Source: Verrucomicrobiota bacterium
Lineage (GTDB): Bacteria > Verrucomicrobiota > Verrucomicrobiia > Limisphaerales > UBA11358
Length of the DNA stretch: 36,039 nucleotides
NCBI GenBank assembly: GCA_021324235.1
Contig: JAJPJM010000123.1
Span: 1-36,039, forward strand
Direction: 5' to 3'
A program made the position numbers and the translations under genes. The notes beneath the pieces were generated by a model. That model saw only the letters and a program-made list of their open reading frames with translations, ran no database searches and had not been told where the DNA came from. Every line of letters begins with the position of its first letter. Positions within the stretch are counted from its first letter, which is position 1. This document shows positions 31,761-36,039 of the stretch, piece by piece.

Positions 31761-31979
31761 AGTCTCCAGTCTTCACGACTTGCGCCACCCCGTCAAATAT
31801 TTGGACATTCGCCAATATGGGGGGATTCGGACGGTGAACTTTCTTTGAACGTGAAATTTCCAGTCATCCTCGGACATCCCCGAAAGCCATCTGCCGGAGG
31901 CAAAATGCTGTTTTGCGCCATCGCCCCAGCAGATTGGCCCCGGAGATGCTCGCAAAAGCGGGTGAAGACAGGAAAATTT

Positions 31980-33554
31980 ATGAAAACCAGAATCCATATT
32001 GGCTTATGCGTTGTCGTTGCGGCGACTATACTTTCTGCTCGTGCGGATGATACGCCGGACCAGGCCGCGGCCCGCGCGGCTTTCGAGCTAAAAATGTACG
32101 AGCTGGATCATCCGCAAGCCCAGCCGCCAAAGGATACAAATTCCACGGCCACGGCGGCACAACCCGCTTCCGATACGAAGAATGTAAATGTAACCGCTGC
32201 CGCTGCGACTTCCGCGGCGACTCCGCAAACCGCACCGGCGGCGAGCGCCCCGGTGGTTGCTCCTGCCGAAGGCAGTCCGGCTCCGGAAACTTCCGATGTT
32301 AACACGACGGCTGCTACCACGACGACTGCCACGCCCGCGACTGAAACTTCCGCGGCGACTGCCCCGGCCGCTGCTCCGGAGGCCGCAACCACTGAATCTG
32401 CTCCGGCCACGGTCGCCCCGGCTGAAGCCTCGACGACGGCTACGCCTGCTGCTGAAACCCCGGCAGCAACCACTCCGGAGACTGCTCCGGCGGCGGCTGC
32501 CACTGAATCTGCTCCAGCCACGGTTACTCCGGCTGAAGCCTCGACAACTGCTGCGCCCACGACTGAAACTCCAGTAGCAACTGCTCCGGAAACTTCCGAT
32601 GTTAACACGACGGCTGCTACCACGACGGCTGCCACCACTGTTCCTGCGACCGAAGCGCCGGTTGCCACCACGCCCGTGACGGCCATTCCGGCTGAAGCCC
32701 AACCGGCTTCTACGGCTCCGGTTGCCGCTGCTCCAACCCCGGCTACTCCGGTTGCTACTGCTTCGGGCATGGCCGCCGCCCGCGCGGCTTTGGAACAAAA
32801 AATGTATCAGTTGGATCACCCGCAAACCCTGCCGTCAACGGAAGCGGATTCCACAACGACAACGACTCCACCTGCCGCTACCGCGGCCAAGGCCACCGAC
32901 ACCACTTCCGCAACGACGGCAGCTCCTCCGGCCACTCCCGCGACCACCACGCCGGTGGTTGCTCCGGCCGCCAGTTCGACGGAAACAATTTCTGCTCCCG
33001 AAGCTCCCGTGGCCAGCGCTCCGGCGACTGAAGCCCCACCGGCAGCTCCCATTGTTGCGACTCCTGTGACTGAGGCTCCAGTTACCGCTGCTCCCGCGGA
33101 AACCGCACCGGCAGTTGCTCCGGTCAAGGTCGCCATGGCCAAAGTCGCTCCCGTGGAAATCGCTCCGGTGGTTGCTCCCGTTGCGGTTGCCCCGATGACG
33201 GCGGCGATTAAAGTCATTGCTCCGGCCCCCAAAGTTTCCACGGTGCTACCTCCGGTGGCCCCGGTTGCCACTGCTCCCGTGGTCGCCTCCCGACCGGTGG
33301 CGGCGCTGGTAATACCCAAATCCACCCTGGTACTTCACGCGGCCCCGTTGCCCGCCAACACATCTGCGCAGATAAAACCAAAGCCTGAACTTGTGACCGC
33401 GACGGGATCCGTCTACAAAAATATGGAAGTGGAAAGGGTCATGTCGGACGGCATCATTATCAGCTATACGCCGGCCGGCGGCGGGTGGGCGATGACCAAG
33501 GTCAATTTTACCGATCTGTCCCCCCAGCAACAACAGCTATACGGAAAGCATTGA
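31980..33554 (+). CDS. Secreted Ala/Thr/Pro-rich low-complexity protein with duplicated motif
   Basis: A protein of 524 residues. ATG 31980-31982 has AGGA about 9 nt before it and starts a clear signal peptide (MKTRIHIGLCVVVAATILSA, then RADD). The mature N-terminus carries AAARAAFELKMYELDHPQ, and about 240 residues later an edited copy reads AAARAALEQKMYQLDHPQ. Between and after them are long Ala/Thr/Pro/Val/Glu tracts. The last 50 residues form the only ordered-looking domain (GSVYKNMEVERVMSDGIIIS, then VNFTDLSPQQQQLYGKH), a pattern I recall from many small verrucomicrobial secreted proteins. A long frame to the left of 31980 is not supported. The role is unknown, perhaps an envelope or surface spacer. 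Confidence 0.88.
   Translation: MKTRIHIGLCVVVAATILSARADDTPDQAAARAAFELKMYELDHPQAQPPKDTNSTATAAQPASDTKNVNVTAAAATSAATPQTAPAASAPVVAPAEGSPAPETSDVNTTAATTTTATPATETSAATAPAAAPEAATTESAPATVAPAEASTTATPAAETPAATTPETAPAAAATESAPATVTPAEASTTAAPTTETPVATAPETSDVNTTAATTTAATTVPATEAPVATTPVTAIPAEAQPASTAPVAAAPTPATPVATASGMAAARAALEQKMYQLDHPQTLPSTEADSTTTTTPPAATAAKATDTTSATTAAPPATPATTTPVVAPAASSTETISAPEAPVASAPATEAPPAAPIVATPVTEAPVTAAPAETAPAVAPVKVAMAKVAPVEIAPVVAPVAVAPMTAAIKVIAPAPKVSTVLPPVAPVATAPVVASRPVAALVIPKSTLVLHAAPLPANTSAQIKPKPELVTATGSVYKNMEVERVMSDGIIISYTPAGGGWAMTKVNFTDLSPQQQQLYGKH
32280..32627 (+). repeat. 45-bp direct repeats within the Ala/Thr/Pro-rich gene
   Basis: An identical 45-bp segment beginning GCTCCGGAAACTTCCGATGT occurs at 32280-32324 and 32583-32627. 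They are 303 nt (101 codons) apart, in the same frame. The DNA between holds further imperfect copies around ACTGAATCTGCTCC. The low-complexity domain has grown by tandem duplication. Confidence 0.85.
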
Positions 33555-33670
33555 ACGGGCCGGTAACGGCTCATGAATGGTTGCGGATGTCTCCGCCTTC
33601 CGTGGCTGACGGGTGACGTGGTTTCAGCGGAATTTTCCCGTCGGTTTGGCCGCGTCAATATTCCTTGCCG

Positions 33671-35140
33671 TTATTGCCCCTGGAGCCGGAAGTAGGCGGC
33701 GGTGGCGTTCGCCGCATTGGTGAACACATACCCGGAACTGGTGACAGTAATTCCACTGGCAACATTGCTCCAACTACCCGGGGATAGATTGGTGCTGACC
33801 TGCAATTGACAATTTTGAGCCCAGGCCGGCCAGGAAACGACGACGCGATTGCCGGCCGAACCAATGCCCAGCGCCGGCACCAGATTCAACGCGAACACCG
33901 TGCCATAGTACGAACTGCCCACCGCGCTCGTGGTTCCATACAGCGTGCTGCCCGCCAATACCAAATCCCCCATCGGAAAGCCCCCGTCACGATTGGTATA
34001 AGCCGGGAGCCCGGAGTCTGCCGTGAAACTGTACAGGTTGATAAACCCCGTGCCGTTGGTGTTTACGGCGAAGACCGTGCCGTACCCGGAACTGCCGCCT
34101 TGCTGCGCCGTCCCATACAACTGGTTGCCGGATAAAATCAGGGCGCCGTACGGGTAGGCCCCATCGCCGTTGACGGGCAGGTAAGTCATTCCGTCGGACG
34201 GGGTGAACTCATACAGGTTCGTGAACCCCGTGCCGTCGCGGTTGATCTTGAAGAGGGTGCCAAAACCCGCGCGACCGCCCAGTTGCGCCGTTCCGTACAG
34301 CGAGTTGCCGGATAAAAGCAACCCGGCATACGGACTGGCTCCATCCGTGTTGGTCTGGGTCACGGGATCCAGCGCGGTAAAACTATACAGGTTCGTGAAC
34401 CCCGTGCCATTGGTACTGATGGCAAACACGGTACCATCGGCCGAACTGCCGCCATTCGGAGTTGTGCCGTATAACAGGGCGCCGGCCAGCACCAATCGCG
34501 CACGCGGATGAGCTCCATCGGCATTGGTCAGGGTCACCGGATCCAGCGCGGCAAAACTATGCAGGTTCGTATAACCTGTGCCGTCGGTGTTGATGGCGAA
34601 CACCGTGCCCACGCCCGAGCTGCCGCCCCCGGACGTCGTGCCGTACAACGTGCCGCCGGCCAGGACCAGACCCGCATAAGGTTTGGTTCCGTCACCGCTT
34701 CCGGTAAAGCTGTACAGGTTGGTAAAGCCCGTGCCATTGGTGCCGGCTTTGAATACCGTGCCCAGGCCGGAATTCCCCCCGACCCACGCCGTTCCATACA
34801 GATTGGTGCCCGATAAAATCAGGTCTCCCATCGGATAAGCCCCGTCGGTGTTGGTCCCGCTCAGGTAAAATGGCAGTCCGGTGAAATTATACAGATTGGT
34901 ATAACCCGTACCATCCGGGTTGATGGCGAACACCGAGCCGTCGCTGAAATTGCCGCCTGAAACCGTCACGCCATAAAGTTGGTTGCCCGAAACAATTAAA
35001 CCGGGTTCCGGGAAAAGACCGTCGCTGCTGCCGCCAATATTCCACAAAAGCCTGAAGGCGGGCTGGGCGGTGACGATGGTCAGGGCACTCAAAGAAAACA
35101 GCGCTGACACAACTACTCTCCCTGTAATTCTCCAGCACAT
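33671..35140 (-). CDS. Secreted repeat protein with gloeo/verruco (TIGR03803-type) repeats
   Basis: A protein of about 489 residues. ATG 35138-35140 starts a signal peptide (MCWRITGRVVVSALFSLSAL then TIVTAQP), preferred to an upstream start at 35224 with a hydrophilic extension. Seven copies of a roughly 55-65-residue unit follow, each with LYGTxxxGGSSxxGTVFAINxDGTGxTNLYSF. This pattern matches TIGR03803, a repeat widespread in Verrucomicrobiota. The C-terminal 70 residues (RVVVSWPAWAQNCQLQVSTN, ending YFRLQGQ) form a small beta domain often seen at the end of secreted proteins in this group. The repeats probably form a propeller. The function is unknown. Confidence 0.92.
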   Translation of the reverse strand: MCWRITGRVVVSALFSLSALTIVTAQPAFRLLWNIGGSSDGLFPEPGLIVSGNQLYGVTVSGGNFSDGSVFAINPDGTGYTNLYNFTGLPFYLSGTNTDGAYPMGDLILSGTNLYGTAWVGGNSGLGTVFKAGTNGTGFTNLYSFTGSGDGTKPYAGLVLAGGTLYGTTSGGGSSGVGTVFAINTDGTGYTNLHSFAALDPVTLTNADGAHPRARLVLAGALLYGTTPNGGSSADGTVFAISTNGTGFTNLYSFTALDPVTQTNTDGASPYAGLLLSGNSLYGTAQLGGRAGFGTLFKINRDGTGFTNLYEFTPSDGMTYLPVNGDGAYPYGALILSGNQLYGTAQQGGSSGYGTVFAVNTNGTGFINLYSFTADSGLPAYTNRDGGFPMGDLVLAGSTLYGTTSAVGSSYYGTVFALNLVPALGIGSAGNRVVVSWPAWAQNCQLQVSTNLSPGSWSNVASGITVTSSGYVFTNAANATAAYFRLQGQ

Positions 35141-35359
35141 AATACGGCTCTGGTTTAGCAAGACTCTTTCGGGCTGATGCCGATTCTGCCACGACGATTT
35201 TAAAATGTAAAGCCAAATTGCCACATTACGCCGGTGCGTTGGGTCAGAAACATGACGCGCTGTCCAGGTTAGGGCCTGGCGCTAAATTGGCAGTGGAATT
35301 TCCGCGAAGATTGAGCCTGGAGGTTGAACAATCCGATTCCTGTTTAGTCCAAGGTTAAA

Positions 35360-35632
35360 ATGAGACTTCCCTTTGCGTTTCCAGCCGGCTTGCTGTTCGC
35401 TTGTTCCGTATTGCGTCTGGCCGGCGAGCCGCCGGTGATGAAACCGGGCATCGGGTTGGTTGATACGAACGGATTAACTTCCCCCCATTTTACCATCGAA
35501 ACCGTGAAACCCCAAGCCGGCTTGGATTACTGTACGAGTGACGTAACGCCGGGCCAGGGCACCAACTATGTCATCGCGGAGATGCAGCCGTCAGCGAACT
35601 GCCCGGGCGCAGAAGCCCCCGACCATCGTTGA
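35360..35632 (+). CDS. Small secreted hypothetical protein, perhaps truncated
   Basis: A 90-codon frame with a signal-peptide-like start (MRLPFAFPAGLLFACSVLRL, then AGE). The rest (SPHFTIETVKPQAGLDYCTS and on) ends abruptly in a charged tail, PGAEAPDHR. The open frame that continues in another reading frame past 35632 suggests a frameshift or decay, but the continuation does not look like protein either. No family is recognised. It diverges from the repeat protein gene and lies before a converging gene at the right edge. Confidence 0.4.
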   Translation: MRLPFAFPAGLLFACSVLRLAGEPPVMKPGIGLVDTNGLTSPHFTIETVKPQAGLDYCTSDVTPGQGTNYVIAEMQPSANCPGAEAPDHR

Positions 35633-35713
35633 CCGTTGGGTCGTCAACTCCGGGATCCTGCCGGTTCCGCCAGGGCTTGAAGGTTTTCGTGAAGAATTTC
35701 CGGCGGAACGGTC

Positions 35714-36039
35714 CTACGGCTGGCTGGTGATGCGCTGCCAGTTGACGCCCTGCAACCCGGCATATTTCTCAAACACCTTTTCGTTCTGGATCAACACGCT
35801 GCGCACCACGCTTGAATCGTCCGCGCGGCCCAGATTCAAAACGGAATCGGGGATGATGCCGACCTTTTTATGGGCGTAAATCAGGACGAACGTAGCCTGC
35901 GAAATCGCCAAGTAAGGCAAATCTTTGTAAACGCCCTCGACGGAATCCTCGACGGCGTTGGCGAGAAAATCAAGCTGGTAGCCGAGGTGCGGAAAGAGCG
36001 GCTCATAGATCTGCGTGTACTCCAGCTTCCACTGCGGCA
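35714..36039 (-). CDS. Partial gene at right edge, DUF1232-like C-terminus
   Basis: The minus-strand frame is open from the window edge to the stop at 35714-35716 (107 codons visible), and the start lies beyond the window. The visible part begins PQWKLEYTQIYEPLFPHLGY and continues through helical sequence with DSVEGVYKDLPYLAISQATF. The segment KVGIIPDSVLNLGRADD resembles the 'IPD...iG.xDD' signature of DUF1232 (YkvA-like) small membrane-associated proteins. The match is by eye and the upstream residues are missing, so the assignment is tentative. Coding status is more certain than the family. Confidence 0.55.
   Translation of the reverse strand, partial: PQWKLEYTQIYEPLFPHLGYQLDFLANAVEDSVEGVYKDLPYLAISQATFVLIYAHKKVGIIPDSVLNLGRADDSSVVRSVLIQNEKVFEKYAGLQGVNWQRITSQP

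Noticed and set aside
32108-32770. Minus-strand Ala/Val/Gly-rich frame and other frames over the low-complexity gene
   Set aside because: They mirror the repeated codons of the plus-strand gene. Only the plus frame has a signal peptide, ribosome binding site and a folded C-terminal domain.
33555-33670. Terminator between the converging low-complexity and repeat-protein genes
   Set aside because: Only a weak GCCG/CGGC hairpin without a T-tract was seen, which is not enough to call.
33900-35000. Regular spacing of similar DNA segments suggesting a CRISPR array
   Set aside because: The period is about 170-200 bp and in frame with protein repeats of the TIGR03803 type. There are no short identical repeats with unique spacers and no cas genes.

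Overview
The window looks like a chromosomal segment from a GC-rich Gram-negative bacterium of the phylum Verrucomicrobiota, probably the Pedosphaera/Limisphaerales side. The clues are a secreted protein built of 'gloeo/verruco' repeats (TIGR03803 type) at 33671-35140, an abundance of short palindromic repeats between and inside genes, and outer-membrane-type export genes (LolA-like chaperone, lipoprotein, MMPL exporter). The lineage is inferred from gene content only. No rRNA, tRNA or CRISPR array was seen.

Most of the window (about 546-26808) is one dispersed biosynthetic locus of the aryl-polyene / flexirubin / xanthomonadin kind. Block A (minus, 546-6474) encodes a FabF-type ketosynthase, a catalytically degenerate ketosynthase partner (chain-length-factor-like), a FabG ketoreductase, a CrtI-like FAD oxidoreductase and an alanine dehydrogenase. 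Block B (6698-11315) holds a GT2 glycosyltransferase, a secreted WG-repeat protein, a halogenase-type flavoprotein and an acyl-CoA-ligase homologue with a degraded nucleotide-binding loop. Block C (minus, 13805-20112) runs acyl carrier protein, HxxxD condensation/acyltransferase-like protein, B12-binding radical SAM protein, FAD oxidoreductase, a four-helix-bundle (S23-like) gene, and an intact AMP-dependent ligase. Block D (minus, 20948-26808) runs lipoprotein, MMPL exporter fused to an LpxL/HtrB-like acyltransferase, LolA-like protein, FabZ-like dehydratase, and an unknown protein. Many gene pairs share ATGA or GTGA stop/start overlaps, so they are probably translationally coupled. The set covers loading, elongation, reduction, dehydration, tailoring, glycosyl and acyl transfer, and transport of an acyl-polyene-like lipid to the outer membrane. 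No aromatic ammonia-lyase, thioesterase or methyltransferase of the classical clusters was found in the window.

Accessory genes interrupt or flank the locus. A small MazF/PemK toxin-antitoxin pair and an AT-richer ankyrin-SWIM zinc-finger protein lie at 11427-13318. A DNA-modification island (Vsr nickase, C5 cytosine methyltransferase, GIY-YIG nuclease) lies at 26951-29226. A heavy-metal P-type ATPase (29253-31760), a very Ala/Thr/Pro-rich secreted protein (31980-33554) and the TIGR03803-type repeat protein follow. Both window edges cut genes.

The most striking signal is repeats rather than any single gene. A palindrome with arms related to GTAGGAGCCGAGGTAACGAG lies between two pathway genes, as a solo half after a ligase gene, and in frame inside the P-type ATPase. 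A different repeat forms the linker joining the MMPL exporter to its fused acyltransferase. A third, with GATTAAG-type arms, brackets the S23-like gene and also overlaps the N-terminus of the LolA-like gene. The genome appears to tolerate palindromic insertions inside proteins, in the manner of Rickettsia palindromic elements.
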